Source: Aporrectodea caliginosa (taxonomy: Eukaryota > Annelida > Clitellata > Crassiclitellata > Lumbricidae). Taken from it: a DNA stretch of 64,000 nt. Positions within the stretch are counted from its first letter, which is position 1; every line of letters starts with the position of its first letter. Position numbers and translations under genes: made by a program. Location: contig JACEVL010000159.1 of NCBI GenBank assembly GCA_020284085.1, positions 754,501 to 818,500 of the forward strand, given 5' to 3'. Shown in pieces: positions 45,600-57,904 of this stretch. The notes beneath the pieces were generated by a model that worked only from the letters and a program-made list of their open reading frames with translations, had not been told where the DNA came from and ran no database searches.

Positions 45600-47900
45600 G
45601 GTGTTTACATTACATCAACCCTTACCGATATATGATGCACGCTTAACGAAAATCGTATTATAGCTACTAGTCTCTTAAATGCGCTGTTATACAACATTTC
45701 CTAAATTTAGTATCTGGTTAGGGTGATGCTCAGGAATGTTGATAATCGATCCCACGCCAACAACCAAACCAACTCAAAGATGAAACTCTCAACGGAATAT
45801 TAAGCTATTTCACAACAGATCCATAAAATAAATTAATTCTATTTACTTTTTTAGTAATTCAATATTCTCAACAAACTTTATTAATGTCTGACCATTCTAC
45901 TCACTGAAATAGCTTTGTTAATCTGTAATTCCTTTTTGTTCAGTCCATTCAGTGAAACGTGAAGATCTGCAAATTGGGGAATAATGCTTCTCCATTGCTG
46001 AAAAATGAGCATGGTTAAGGCCACACGGTCGCTATAGAAAAACGTGTATTTACCTTTTAACATTTTAAGGTTTGCCTTTAATTACTTACTTACACACAAA
46101 TTGCACGTGTTCGCTTCAAAACACTCAACAGGCGCCATCTTATGAGCAAATAAACAACTGCACAGAAACTATGTCGCAATTTGTTTTTTAAATAACGTAA
46201 CGCTGCTTACCTGCACAAGAAACGAAGGATTGATTGATTGAAAGCCGATTTCGTTTTTATGTTTTCTTGCTTTGCAGCGATGAACTTTGAGCATCTTAGA
46301 GAATATAGTTGTTATTTCACAACTTTATCGCTGCCGATCTGTGTTACTATTAATAGAGAGCGCCGTGTAACGGTGGAGGGCTGCAGCACGTGGTCTTCAA
46401 ACGACCAGTCAGTGTTGACAAGACGCTTGTTTTCTAGCGCTGCTATACTAGATTACGAAACTACCATGAAGTTGGGCTATGCTTTTCAGTTGCACAGCTC
46501 TGCTTCGGACAGCATTTTGGAAAGTGTGATATGCTTTAGGTGACATAGCTTCATAAAAATCGATTTCTTGATTTAGTTGAAATCGAACCGAGGAAGCACA
46601 GACGAAAGAAATCCAGTTAAAACAGTTAATCCAGAGTAAGACATCATAAACAGTTCAGTTTTTAAGCTAGAATGAGTAGGACAGAATATACAGCAGAGGG
46701 AGACATCTTGAAAATGAGTCAACCAAATTTTTTTATCCTAGTCAAAGGTGACTGGTAGTTTTAGAACGATTGTCCAACAGTTTTTTTTACCCCAGTAAGA
46801 ATGACTGACAGTTGTAAACAAGATTGACCTACATTTATAATGTCCTAAGTAAGTGGTTTTAATATGGTCTAGCTCATGTTCAGTGTTGTTCAGTAATTGA
46901 AATACATGTAATTGAATCAGTCAACTTGAGACTTCAAGGTCAGTTTGGGGCAGAAATGTTGGGTGTGGCTGTTAAATTCGGGTAGCGCATTAAGTTGGTT
47001 TTATTAAATGGCCATTCCACTACTCTGGTCCTGGTTAGTTCCGAGTTTACGATTACGATACGATAGTTAGGCTAGCTCTGCGTTTGGCTTTCAAGTGGTG
47101 CTTTAGAAGTTTGGAGTTTGCAATTATGATTGTCATTGCTGTGTTCAGTTCAGTGTTTAACATACAAGAATAAGTTAAGTGATCTCAAGTCCAACTATTG
47201 TACGATCACATTGATGGATAGAACTTACATCTGTTGTGTCTCTTTTCTGATAGCATGCTCCTCATACACTGTCTTACTGAAACCTAGAATATAGAAATGA
47301 ATAAAAATTCAGCATTTACTGTGTTAGCAAGGGAGAAATAACTAAATAGACTCCATTTACCAAGTAGATGACTGAAGACAGAATGATATACTGGCTGAAA
47401 CTTCGAATGGTCTGCATTATCTAAATATTCTCAAATTAATATCAACGCACTTGATTTATTATTTTATATAGTGGACTTTTAATTTGGCCCTTTTTAGTAC
47501 TGTTAGGGAAACTTCACTTTTTTACAGTATAGGCCTACACATGTATAGACCACCCGAAAAGACAACTCTAGAATAGATTTCAGTTGTAACGGTATGGGCA
47601 TAGCAGGTGTAAACAGTGACCGAGAGTGTGCTATCTGAGAGAATGAGAATGCAAAATATTTCTAGTATAAACCTCAGCAAGAATCCCTTTGGCAGTGCGG
47701 TTTTTCTCATTGGAAAACTGGTATGAAAATGAGGACTACATCTGTTTCAGTTTCAGGTTTATACTAGAAACGTAAAAGCACATTACAAGTTTGTTTCTAG
47801 GACGTAGTGATCTGTTCTTTTTCTCTGTTTCTCTGTATAATTGATTAAAATTGTTATTGTACTTCTTATGAAATTACACATTTCATTTCCACTATCTTTT
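45600..47900. other. Intergenic stretch without supported genes
   Basis: Mostly AT-rich. The frame at 46238-46543 has no recognisable domain. A YY1-like GCGCCATCTT lies at 46132-46141 and may mark a further promoter, but no gene could be attached to it. Confidence 0.45.
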
Positions 47901-48059
47901 CTTATACTGCAGATTGTGATGACGCTTATAGTTGTCAATGATATGGCCAAGAGGAGTGAGGCTGGTCCAGGATTACAACTCAATTCTCACAACAAATGGC
48001 ACCAAAAACAAATTTTCCTCAAGTTTCTCAGAAGTGTTGCCACAAATTTCTTGACAACA

Positions 48060-48316
48060 AGCTCTACTGAGAGGGGGTAGTGGTGGTCCCGTTTGCCTGC
48101 ACAGCAAATATGCAGAACTGTGCATTCTCTGTGATAGGCCCTAGGGTTTGGAATAGCCTCCCTCGGGAGCTACGCCTGTTCCCTAGATCATGTACTGATA
48201 CTTTTTATGGCCATTTGAAAACTTACCTTTTTGCCCGGGCTGGAGTTGGGAGCGCTTCTGAGTAGTTACCTTGAAGGGGCACTATATAAATTTTTGAATG
48301 AATGAATGAATGAAAA
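48060..48316 (+). pseudogene. LINE 3-prime end with (TGAA)n tail
   Basis: The frame at 48080-48265 reads VVPFACTANMQNCAFSVIGP, then RVWNSLPRELR and FYGHLKTYLFARAGVGSAS before a stop. The F-S-V-GPRVWNSLP..LR and HLKTYLF blocks are the standard C-terminal end of CR1/jockey-like LINE ORF2. About 30 bp later a TGAA microsatellite forms the tail (48294-48314). Upstream RT parts are absent or decayed. Confidence 0.82.
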
Positions 48317-49087
48317 GAAGTAGACTTTGCTGACTGGACTTGAATCAGTTATAGTTATTACCTCAGTTGTCACTGCACTCAACACTGATGAGGGTGTGAT
48401 ATGCCTTAGTTCAAGGCTGACAAATTTGTCATTGCATTTGCAGATTCTTTACCTGCTTCTTTATTGCAGTAATCTACCGTAATTGATAATTTTTGTCATG
48501 CTAAACCATTATATTTTTGTTTTGATCTACACATCTTTACATAAACAATTTAAAAGTGCCAATCCTAAGGCGGTTAAGAAGCAATTTGAAAATGTCAAGA
48601 GATTCATCATCACATGATATGTAATTGACACGTGATGTGTGATTGACGTAAGTCGTCTCCCTGTCCCCTGCCTCTGCCTCCCTGCCTCTCTCAACCCTAA
48701 ACGTGATTCAGTTTAGCTTAAATTTTCACAACATTGGTTTTGTAATTGGTAGGCTGTAATAGCGGACCACTTTAGGGCACATAATTTTCCAAACTAGCTC
48801 GTGAAGAGCCTCTAGGCCTATATTTCATAGATCATGGCAGTTATCCTGATGACCCTGATTTTTTTCTAGGCTACGAAGACTCGACGTGGAATGGAACTTC
48901 TAAGCAGAGAAATTCTGAGAGTCTTTTCCTCTTGGAAGAGTCAACCAGAGTGAGAACTTTGTCTCTGATGTCTTTTTTCTATCCATTCATCGCAGGTTAT
49001 GTACTTTGACTCACGTTACCTGTCATAATGAATTGACCTGGAATTCTGAACAACTTAATTAACCATTGTTAACAGTATGCCATATTT

Positions 49088-49207
49088 ATAAGACTGCCAT
49101 TGCAATGTTACAACTCCAGAAGCAATGTCATATGTAGGACATGTGAAACCCGTACGGCAATACTTCCACATTGGCTTTTCTATCAACAATGGCAATGGCA
49201 GTCTTAT
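49088..49207. repeat. Inverted repeat with 16-bp perfect arms
   Basis: ATAAGACTGCCATTGC at 49088-49103 and its exact reverse complement at 49192-49207, with an 88-bp spacer. It may be a small MITE or chance structure next to the LINE remnant. Confidence 0.6.
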
Positions 49208-49224
49208 GCTGAGCATATTTCTAA

Positions 49225-49855
49225 TCTTGCTTGGTCTGTTACTATCACCTGAGCTGTCTTTGGGCCATTAGACGCTCTGTTTCCTCTTCCATCTTCACTT
49301 CAATGGTTCATGCTTTTGTTTGCATGCGTGTTGATTATTGCAATTCGTTACTTGTTGGCCTACCTAAATCTCATTTGTCTTCATTTCAATTGATGTTGAA
49401 CGCAACTGGCCGTCTGATCGCCCGCCTTCCTCGCTATTCCCATGTCTCCATTTTCATGTATACGAGCATCTTCACTTGCTTCCTGTTAATGCCTGTATTC
49501 ACTTCAAAATTCTGCTGATTACCTTTAGGACATTCTAGCCCAAAAGTACCTCTGTGACTTTATTCGGCGACCTCTTTTCATTGTCTTGGTCGCTGTCTTC
49601 ACTTGTTGCACCGTCATGACCTCCTTGTTCCCAGATCTCGGACCACTAAGTACTGCCCAACATCGTGCTTATGCTTCTGTTGGTCCTTTGCTCTGGAATG
49701 ACCTCCCCCTGCGATTTGCAATATGGTGCTAACTTGGGCGTTACTGTCTTTACTCGTTTTCTTAAGTCTTTTCTCACGGGGGCTTGCACACTGGGAGCTC
49801 CTCGAATTAGGTTTTACTTCGATAGGCACTTTAGAAGTTGTTAGATACATTATGA
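49225..49855 (+). pseudogene. LINE reverse-transcriptase remnant
   Basis: The frame at 49231-49518 gives IRRSVSSSIFTSMVHAFVCM, then RVDYCNSLLVGLPKSHLSSF and LNATGRLIARLPR. After frameshifts it continues LHxLPVNAxIHFKIL, RAYASVGPLLWNDLP, FTRFLKSFLTGACTLGAP. This is the RT thumb and C-terminal part of a CR1-like LINE. At least three frameshifts or deletions make it dead. Confidence 0.8.
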
Positions 49856-50543
49856 TATGATGACATAACAAAGAATTTCTAGTGCAAAGTAGCAGCAGTT
49901 TTGGGCAATGATTACACTAAATTAGTGCTTTAAACAAAAATGTTGCATTTGCGCTTAATTTTAAATCCAATAATTTGCTGATTTCAAATATTTCAGTCAG
50001 AATGAGTTTGTATTTACAGAATTTGTGCAATGATAAATTTTCCTAGTTACGTAGTATTATTTTCTTTGTACAGGGATGCTGAGGTAAATCGTTCGTTATT
50101 CGGGCTAATTCAGTTCCTTCGGTTTCGCAGGAAAGACAAACGGTACGTGTCCTACTTGTCCTGAGTTCAAAGTTCATTTCTTAATTTTGTGCCTTTCTGT
50201 GACCTTGTCATGAAACTCTTGCTAGGTGGCCTTCGTCATCTTAGCTAGATGATCCAATTGACCTCAATCTCAATCCATCTTCCTCTTTGCTTTGTTAACA
50301 TGCATGGCGCTCTCAGCAACTTCAAGTTAGCTGATGGATTTTCTGATGAAGATTGATGTTTCTAAGAAACGTGACAAAGTGACTGAACAGCTTTATGTAG
50401 GGTGATATCAGATGATTAGATTAGATTGCTTTTTGGGTAACGGGATAAAAATATCTCACGGTTTTGATGGCCATGTTGTAAACCGTGAAATCATGTCTGC
50501 TAACAACAGCTCCTTTGGCTGGAATGATTCAAGATGAGGAATA

Positions 50544-50700
50544 TATCAATCAATCAATCATTTATTTCTGTAACCATCAGAAGAGAAAACGAACAAATGA
50601 ATCAATAAGGCATTGGTTTGACATGTACGGGCTACATGGAGGCCCAGAAGGGATAATGGATCCCGCTAAATAGGGACACCTAAACATGTTAACAAAATAC
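50544..50700 (-). mobile_element. Likely LINE/SINE 3-prime tail fragment
   Basis: It begins with an ATCA tetramer tail followed by TTTATTTCTGTAACCATC. The region contains ACATGTACGGGCTACATGGA and GGATCCCGCTAAATAGGGA. The microsatellite plus TTTATT (AATAAA on the minus strand) suggests the 3-prime end of a retroelement in reverse orientation. The family is not identified. Confidence 0.35.
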
Positions 50701-51829
50701 AGATAGGAAAAGAAAGACAGCCAATAGATACTTAGAGTGGAATAAGCCTTGGGCTCAAAATCAAGCAAACTAAAAAGCAACATAAGATGTGTCCATCAAA
50801 AATCACATTACCAAAAGAGTATACAATTTTAACTAAAATAGCATTACAGACAAAATTATCTAATTTACCACAATCTTAACTAAAATATGTATGCTTGCAT
50901 GTGTGTATGTGCGTATGCATGCATGCATGTATATATGTATGTATACATTTGTCAAGATGCTTGACATAGTGCCTTTAAGTAAGGTACTGTGGAAAATGTT
51001 GTGACTTTTTATATCAGTCTAGCAAGCATAAAGGGCCTGATAAAGTCCCAGAATTTACTATCATGCACGTTGCTTTTATTTGTATTATTATTTTTTTTGT
51101 TTCTTACACGAGGTAGAAATGATCCCTCATAAAAGAAAAAATTATGTGAGTAGTGAAAAAATTTATCTACAAGAAATCATGCCTAATCCCAGTTTCACAA
51201 CGTAATAACCTATTAATTATTATTATTACTAATGCGAAATGAATTTATGCTGTGTGCAAGGTTGCAACATATTAGCATATTGTGACTGAACCATGGATGG
51301 TCCTTGGTAACTGCACTTACCAGACAATGTTTATCCTCTTCAGTCAATGATGCCATAATTCTCCAATGTATTGGATTATTTGCAGTTGATGCAACATCTG
51401 CCTTGGAACATTGTGCATGGTCGCGATGTGGTTTAGATTGGATCGCAGTCAACCAGTTGCCTTGGTGTTGATAACTCCAACTCTGTCCATATTCGAAGGC
51501 CAATGAAGAAGATGGAATGGATGTTACGTTGAATGCTCCCTAAAGCAATGGTTGAGTCAACATCCAGAATTGTTGCTTGCTTGTGTAAATGTCTGATGCA
51601 CACGCATTGTCGGGACGAGGGGCTCTGCTGGATTCCGCAGGAGAGATGAAAGTGTTTGGGAATGTGCAAAGGCAACTGCATGGCTGGTTTGTTCTGAACC
51701 ATTGTGGATCTCTGGGAGAAAATACTGTGGGACGACCGGGTGAGTAACGGCCAAAATCGAGAGTGCTCTGGTAATCTCCGGAACTGCTGATTGATGTATC
51801 AGTCAGTCATGTGACTTGATTTTTTTTTA

Positions 51830-52085
51830 TGTTGGCGGAGTGTGTAAAGAAACAGCTTAAGACCTCAGTTGTCATACAACACAGCATTCTTTTGAGTCTC
51901 CTGGCGATGCGTACTGTGTGGTAGGACACTACCTCCTAAATATCGAACAGCCGCAATGGTCACCGATTTTTTATATGTTGGCAGAGTGTGTAGATGTGGG
52001 CATTTGAGCCTCCTCTGAGATGTGTACTGTGTGGTAGGGCACCGCTTTCTAAATACTGAAAGGTTGCAATGGTCACCATTATCGG
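51830..52085. repeat. Diverged direct repeat, two units of about 110-145 bp
   Basis: Both units run from TATGTTGGC.GAGTGTGTA to CGCAATGGTCACC or TTGCAATGGTCACC, sharing GTACTGTGTGGTAGG and TAAATA.. blocks. The units are about 75-80 percent alike by eye, with an indel in the first third. Not coding. Confidence 0.7.
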
Positions 52086-53077
52086 AGCGTGATATCTCGC
52101 GGTTTGAACATTGTTTCAGTGACCCCCATGTCAACTGATTAAATTAATCCGAGTTACTGAATATTTCCTGATCTTGTTGACAAATTTTGAGTGGAGGTAC
52201 AAGTTTTATGTAAAATGGGAGGTTTTGAGTTATTCATATTATTCTTTTAGATATAAAAGCTCAAAGTTTTTAACATTTTTGGATTATATCGTTGTCTGCG
52301 ACTCGATGCTATTTGCCCAGTTGTAGCTGACTGATAAGTAATTAAGAGATGCTTTCTTTTCCTGCTGGTTCTAGGTATGAGACAGACTGATGCACTTGTG
52401 TCTGGTCACTGGGATTGGGTCAGTCAACTGAGGTTTTGTCTAAGTTTGCCTTCGTAACTTACTCCTAAAGCTTTTGAAAGGTCTGGTGACGAAGACGAGG
52501 GGATTTTGGTGACAGAGACACCACTGCCACCAGTGCCAGTTGGGTCAAAAGCTTTGAAAGCGTTAATATATCGGTCACTCTATAGAATGTTGCAAAACCG
52601 AAAATGGGCCTATTGCTCGGTTTGCTACTTTGTTAAGAGTACATGTACCAACATTGTACCATGCACTTTTGTGAGTGAAAATACCAGTTGCCATACCTAT
52701 GGTGGCTTGTTTCAGAGATTGGAATCTCGTGCGGCTTGCATGTTCTGCAGCGGTGGTGAAATGTCTCGCATACCCAATCAATTCATTGAAAGATGAGGAG
52801 GGTAGAGGCCATATGGTTGTTATAGAAAAAGCGTACACTTCCATTTGTGTACAGTCGGATAGAGCTTGACATGATTATCGTACTTATTTTGAACCTCGGA
52901 TATAATTTAACTGTTGACGATATATATATAGTTTATTTCGTTTATTGAAAAATAGTAAGTTGGCAAACTGCAACTTATTACTTTGAAGGAAGTTCCTTTG
53001 AATGTTGATATTACAAGGTTTGCTGTACTTATGGAAGAATGAGAAATCATAGTATATCTGTATGCTTAGTATACTTA

Positions 53078-53858
53078 CACGGTGATTCATTAAAAAACGT
53101 TCCCCTACATAAGTTAGCATAACTCATGTAGATGACCATCAATTTTATTGAAATTTCAGAACAATGACGCTTGATGTTCTAGCCAAGTGCTACATAAATT
53201 GTTTCTCATTCAAAGCCAAAATGACGTAACGCGAATGACGAAACTAATGACGTCACGACTATCTCGACAAAATAGTGTTTACCGAAGAAGATAAACATGC
53301 TATAACATTTCTAAGAAAGAATAAAAATTACGGTGCAATATTACAGAGATGTTCTACTAAAACAGGGCCTTTTACCAGACATTCGTGACATTACCGATGA
53401 GTATTTCATCTTCCAGCAGGATAGCGCTCCTGCGCACAGAGCACGGGACACTGTTGCGTTACTGGAAACTGAAACACCTGATTTCATCCCGCCTACTTTG
53501 TGGCCACCCAACAGCCCTGATTTAAATCCAGTGGACTATAATATATGGAGTGTCGTGCAAGAGAAGGTCTACAGATCTCGAATAATTATGTGATGTCAGT
53601 GAGTTGCGAAGTCGAATAATTGTGGAGGCATGGGACCAAAATGGATCAGCGCATCATTGATGAATCAGTCAAACAGTTGCGTACTCGTCTTCGCGCATGC
53701 GTAGCTTCCAAAGGTGTTCAATTTGAACATAAACTTTAACTTTCCTAATGTTTAGAAATAACTCCTCTGTCTTCCTTTAAAATTTCTTTCACATAGCATG
53801 ACATTTGACGGTGTTACAGTGAAATATGCAGGGGAACGTTTTTTAATGAATCACCGTG
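53078..53858 (+). mobile_element. Internally deleted mariner/Tc1-type transposon
   Basis: The inverted repeats at 53078-53110 and 53826-53858 (CACGGTGATTCATTAAAAAA and on, about 33 bp) differ at one position. TA dinucleotides flank both sides, the target duplication of the mariner superfamily. The 781-bp length is below that of an autonomous copy. Inside, a short N-terminal transposase piece is followed directly by the C-terminal catalytic part, so the middle has been deleted. Confidence 0.93.
53270..53593 (+). pseudogene. Mariner-family transposase remnant
   Basis: The region just before 53333 reads VFTEEDKHAITFLRKNKNYG, like the N-terminal helix-turn-helix start. The main frame then shows FQQDSAPAHRARDT, with the second catalytic Asp, and WPPNSPDLNPVDYNIW, with the third catalytic Asp position, and a stop at 53593. 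The first catalytic Asp region and most of the DNA-binding domain are missing. Dead copy. Confidence 0.88.
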
Positions 53859-54779
53859 TAGAAAGGAAATGACAAAACTACAGAACTGGTTGTGGTGAAA
53901 TCCACGACAAGGGACAGTTTGTCACTGAACTTAATGTCATTTGCATTAAACATTTTGCTGAACAATTTTTCATTAGAGTACCACACATCCTAAAATCTGC
54001 GTCAAGTGTGTCATGATGGCTTTCAAAACTAGTCTATACCCATCTATTTTTCGAAGCTATCTGTCATATTTGTTATCAGCACTCCCACCCCTTCATAAAG
54101 AGAAGAAAACCCAAGATATTCTGAGATGAAAGTCAGGGACGATCAGGCGTTCATGATTTCAGTAGCTTTGTGAGAACTTTATTCAACATGATCAACGACT
54201 TTAATTATGAAACTTTACTGTTACTGGGAATTACTTGTTGTGCTACCATCTTGATTTATTTGATGTGCCCAGCGAGTGTTTGTATGACTGATGCTATCTG
54301 TGTCTGTTATCGCTTGCTGTGGAATATATAGGACTGATGACAAAAAGTGGTATGTGGTTGGAAATAACGGAAAACTTGATTCATATGCAAAATTTACGAG
54401 TCTTCTGAGCCAATTTCAGGGTTTGTAAAGTGGAAATGTTGGCTAAAGATAAGAACAAAAAGCTTTAGTCTTGCCAAAATAAAAAAAATTTTGACTTATG
54501 AATACCAGAAATCCTGAGGGTGGTGGTGGCAGCGATGACTACGACTTTAATGATAATTGTAGCAATGGTTCAATGCATTCCGATTATTAAGCATGCTGTT
54601 CAGCAGTTGCACTTACTTGGCAATACAAGATGGGGACTGTACTTCTGGATATTTCAGGTATTTTTGCTGTCACCTGTTTCTGATTTCTTTCATGACCATT
54701 TACAGATGTCATTGACACAATCTGATTATGTACATACGTTTGCATCCTGTTTTGCTGTGGGACGTAGTATTGAATATGC

Positions 54780-55208
54780 ACTGCTTATGCAGTACTCACG
54801 TATAGCCTATCTTACAAAAAATACTCAGTTGCTTGAGCCTCATGACCATTTTGTGACCATGCTGCTTGATGAAATCTGTTTTTGAACCTAGAGTTTCATA
54901 CAACAGCTGCAAACTCTAACGTGACCTAGACAACCACTGTCAAACATTTGTGATTTGTTCAATATTGCTACACAAAAAGATATGACTGTCATAGGACTTG
55001 TTAAGAGCTTAACAGCATCTTATCTGAAGGATATAACTGTGCAAGTGATAAATATGGTTGAAAATGCAGATTACAGAGTTGTCTGTTTAGTTTCTGATAA
55101 CAACAGGATTAATGGTAGTATGTTTGGGTTGCAGTGTGATGGTGTTGTGCACCCATGTACAGATCACCCTTGGGATTGCAGTAGGAAACCAGTAAATGGT
55201 GTGGACTG
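54780..55208 (+). pseudogene. P-element/THAP9-like transposase relic
   Basis: One frame ends with PHDHFVTMLLDEICF before 54885. A second frame from about 54955 reads VIGLVKSLTASYLKDITVQV, then MVENADYRVVCLVSDNNRIN and VHPCTDHPWDCSRKPV. The LLLDEI box and the R-VV--.SDN...N...F block resemble the RNase H-like core of P-type transposases. Stops and a shift separate the pieces. The upstream frame from 54520 may belong to it, but I cannot align it. The composite hAT element begins 136 bp downstream. Confidence 0.5.
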
Positions 55209-55619
55209 ATTATCAGCAGCAATTTCTTAGTACCTTCTTATTTCTGTATCTAATAACAGTTCTATCACTTCTATGCAGTATTCATTTACTTTTTGTATCA
55301 TTGTTAGTAAAATGTCTAACATCTTGATTAAAAACTACTGCAAACATAGGCGCAACCACCCTATGGGACCCGTGGGACGCGTCCCCCCAACTTTTGAACA
55401 GGTTGGGACGGCCATGGACGCGTCCCCCCCAACTTTCGAACAGGTTGGGACGGTCCCCTCCAACCTTTGAAAATTGTGAGGCAAACAAGAGCCAAAAATG
55501 CACTCCATTTAGTATCAAATGCTCAAAATTGCGTCGGCTTCTGGGGCTCCGCCCCAGACCCCGATGGGGGGGGGACTTACGACGCTTCCCATACCGCCTA
55601 GTCGTTAGGAACTTCTTGC

Positions 55620-55960
55620 CTTCTGCAATCTCTCCCCTGTGTACCATTAATGCCAGTATACTACAAGGCTCTGGCCTTGGACCTACTGATATTGTCATAG
55701 CCATTTCTAAATACAGTAGAAACCGTCTCCATAAATATGCCGACGATAGCTACTTGCAAGCTGGTCCCTGCTTCCTGCATTGACAGCACTCTTTCTGAAC
55801 TTGACCATATCTCTAAGTGGGCAATCTTAAATTAAAGCATGCTATGACCAGAGAAATGGTTGTCAAACGACCGAGGTCCAAACCTATTGCCTTCCCTCCT
55901 CTCATCCCTGGCATCGAGCGGGTCCAGGAGATGGTTATTTTGGGTGTCACTATCTCTGAT
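55620..55960 (+). pseudogene. LINE RT fragment inside the composite hAT, unit 1
   Basis: Frames read SASIL-type QGSGLGPTDIVIAIS, NRLHKYADDSYL with the catalytic YADD box, then after a frameshift LKLKHAMTREMVVKRPR and VQEMVILGVTISD. This is the palm region of a CR1-like RT. It is cut at the hAT-like left end of unit 2 at 55964. Confidence 0.78.
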
Positions 55961-56194
55961 CAGCATAGGCGCAACCATCCTATGGGACCCGTGGGTCGCG
56001 TCCCCCCAACTTTCGAACAGGTTGGGACGGTCCCCAACTTTTGAAAATTGTGAGGTAAGCAAGAGCCCAAAATGCACTCCATTTGGCATCAAATGCTCAA
56101 AATTGTCAGCTTCTGGGGCTCCGCCCCAGACCCCGATGGGGGAACTTACGACGTTCCCCCATACCCTCTAGTCGTTAGGAGCTTCTTGGCTTCC

Positions 56195-56760
56195 GCAGTC
56201 TCTCCCCTCTGTACCATTAATGCTAGTATAGTATGCCTACAGAGCTCTGGCCTTGGACCTACTGATTTCGTCAAAGCTATTTCTAGCCTTAAACCTAAAT
56301 ACAGTGGAAACCGTCTCCCTAAATATGCCGAGTTTTGCCGACGATATATCTGCTTGTTGGTCCCTGCTTCCTGCATTGACAGCACTCTTTCTGAACTTGA
56401 CCATAATAATATCTCTAAGTGGGCATCAATAATAGCAATCTTAAATTAAACCATGCTAAGACCAGAGAAATGGTTGTCAGACGACCGAATGCCCGGTCTA
56501 AACCTATTGTCCTCCTTCCTCTCATCTCTGGCATCGAGTGGGTCCAGGAGATGCCGGGTTATTTTGGGTGTCACCATCTCAGATAGGATTGGCTTTGGGG
56601 CACACATTCACAAAATATGCTGCAAAGCCGACAATCCATGTTCACGCTACGTGTTGTGGTCGCCCACGGTCACCACGGTCAACGTCTCTTTGACGTTGTC
56701 AGAGCTATACTAGCCTACTATAGCCCTCGCATGGCTACTTTATGCCAGGGCTTATTCTAA
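56195..56760 (+). pseudogene. LINE RT fragment inside the composite hAT, unit 2
   Basis: Second copy of the same RT region: GLGPTDFVKAISS, NRLPKYA interrupted by a small insertion before the Asp pair, SELDHNNISKWA, RVILGVTISDRIGFGAHIHK and ICCKAD. It extends about 180 bp further downstream than unit 1. Both begin at the same junction near CTGT.TACCATTAATGC, showing duplication rather than independent insertion. Confidence 0.78.
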
Positions 56761-57904
56761 GGAATTTTATTAACTGCACATGAGGGCCGAATTGGGAGGT
56801 CTGGGCAGTGGCGTAACTAGGGGTTCGTGTGCGCAGTGTTTAATCTACTCCCCTTGCTTGCTGTCGGGGGGGGGGGTAATCCCACATATTTGAAAAGTTG
56901 ACAACCGGGCAATTTTCTCGAGGGGGTAGTAACGATAGTTTCCCAAGAATTTTCGAGGCGGGGTAGTAACAAGAGTTTTCCAAGACTTTTCGACAAGCAA
57001 GAATTTTTTGAGGGGGTAGTAATGAGAGTTTCCAGCAAAATTTGTTTCTTAGTTCCACCAAAAGTTTTCATGACTTTTTGATTTCCCGTCTTTTTCTCCA
57101 GAAGAAAATTGTCGGAAGCCTCTCATTTAATTTAAGTAACTATTCATGCCTCATTTCTTTCACACACATTGTCACTGGGTCTGGGGACTGTTGGTTTATA
57201 CAATTAGGTCTCACAAAAATAACTGCACAAAATCTGATTTTTAACTGCACAAATTTCTTTCCCAACTGCACACTTTGTGTCTGGCTGCACGTTACAATAA
57301 ACCCTGCTTTATGCCTCCCCTGTTTGTTGGGGATTTGCCACTGTAGGGGAACATATAAACGCCTTAACGGTATTCTGAGAAAATTGACCCGTTCAGGCTT
57401 CCTCCCTGCCGATTATCCAAGTTTTGACTAACACTATTCTAGAGCTGATTCTACTCTTTTCCGTTCAATTCTCTTAAACCCTTAATTGTCACTTCCAGTT
57501 TATTCATATAATAAAGTCATATTTTTCACAGATCTAGATGGTTTAGGCACTTTTATATCGAAATCATCGTTGAAAAATTTGAGGTAAATTAAAGCCCAAG
57601 ATGCACTCCATTTTGGCATCAAATGCTCAAAATTGCGTCAGCTTCTGGGGCGGAGCCCCAGACCCCGATGGGGAGCTTACGACGCTCCCCCATACCCCTA
57701 GTCGTTAGGGGCTTCTTGCCTTCGGCAATCGCAGCATCGCGCCTTCGGCGCTCGCAATCCCCCCGCCACTCAGACATTATAGTTGGTCCCCCCCCAACTT
57801 CTGGACCGTGGTTGCGCCCCTGACTGCAAAACTTTGATTGTATGTGTGTAGACTTAGGTACCGGTATGTATGTATGTAATACTATATGTATGTAGGTGTT
57901 TATC

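Larger units (their letters stand above)
55345..57822. mobile_element. Composite hAT element carrying duplicated RT fragments
   Basis: The left terminus CATAGGCGCAACCACCCT and the right terminus, read inverted as CAGGGGCGCAACCACGGT, match at 14 of 18 positions. Identical 8-bp duplications ACTGCAAA flank it at 55337-55344 and 57823-57830. The inside holds two successive units (55345-55963 and from 55964), each starting with the hAT left end and running into a LINE RT fragment. A further repeat block (57309-57822) is shared with 24454-24962. No transposase is visible, so it would depend on one supplied from elsewhere. Confidence 0.8.

Noticed and set aside
46238..46543. 101-codon protein gene
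   Set aside because: No domain, no supporting splice or promoter signals; length is compatible with chance.
51213..51760. Overlapping minus-strand frames as a transposase or gene
   Set aside because: No catalytic or domain motif recognised; frames overlap and shift.
52506..52844. Overlapping plus and minus frames of about 90 codons
   Set aside because: No family likeness, and each strand excludes the other.
56806..57344. A nested element from CAGTGGCGTAAC to TTTGCCACTG inside the composite hAT
   Set aside because: Ends are suggestive, but the flanks GGTCTGGG and TAGGGGAA do not match.
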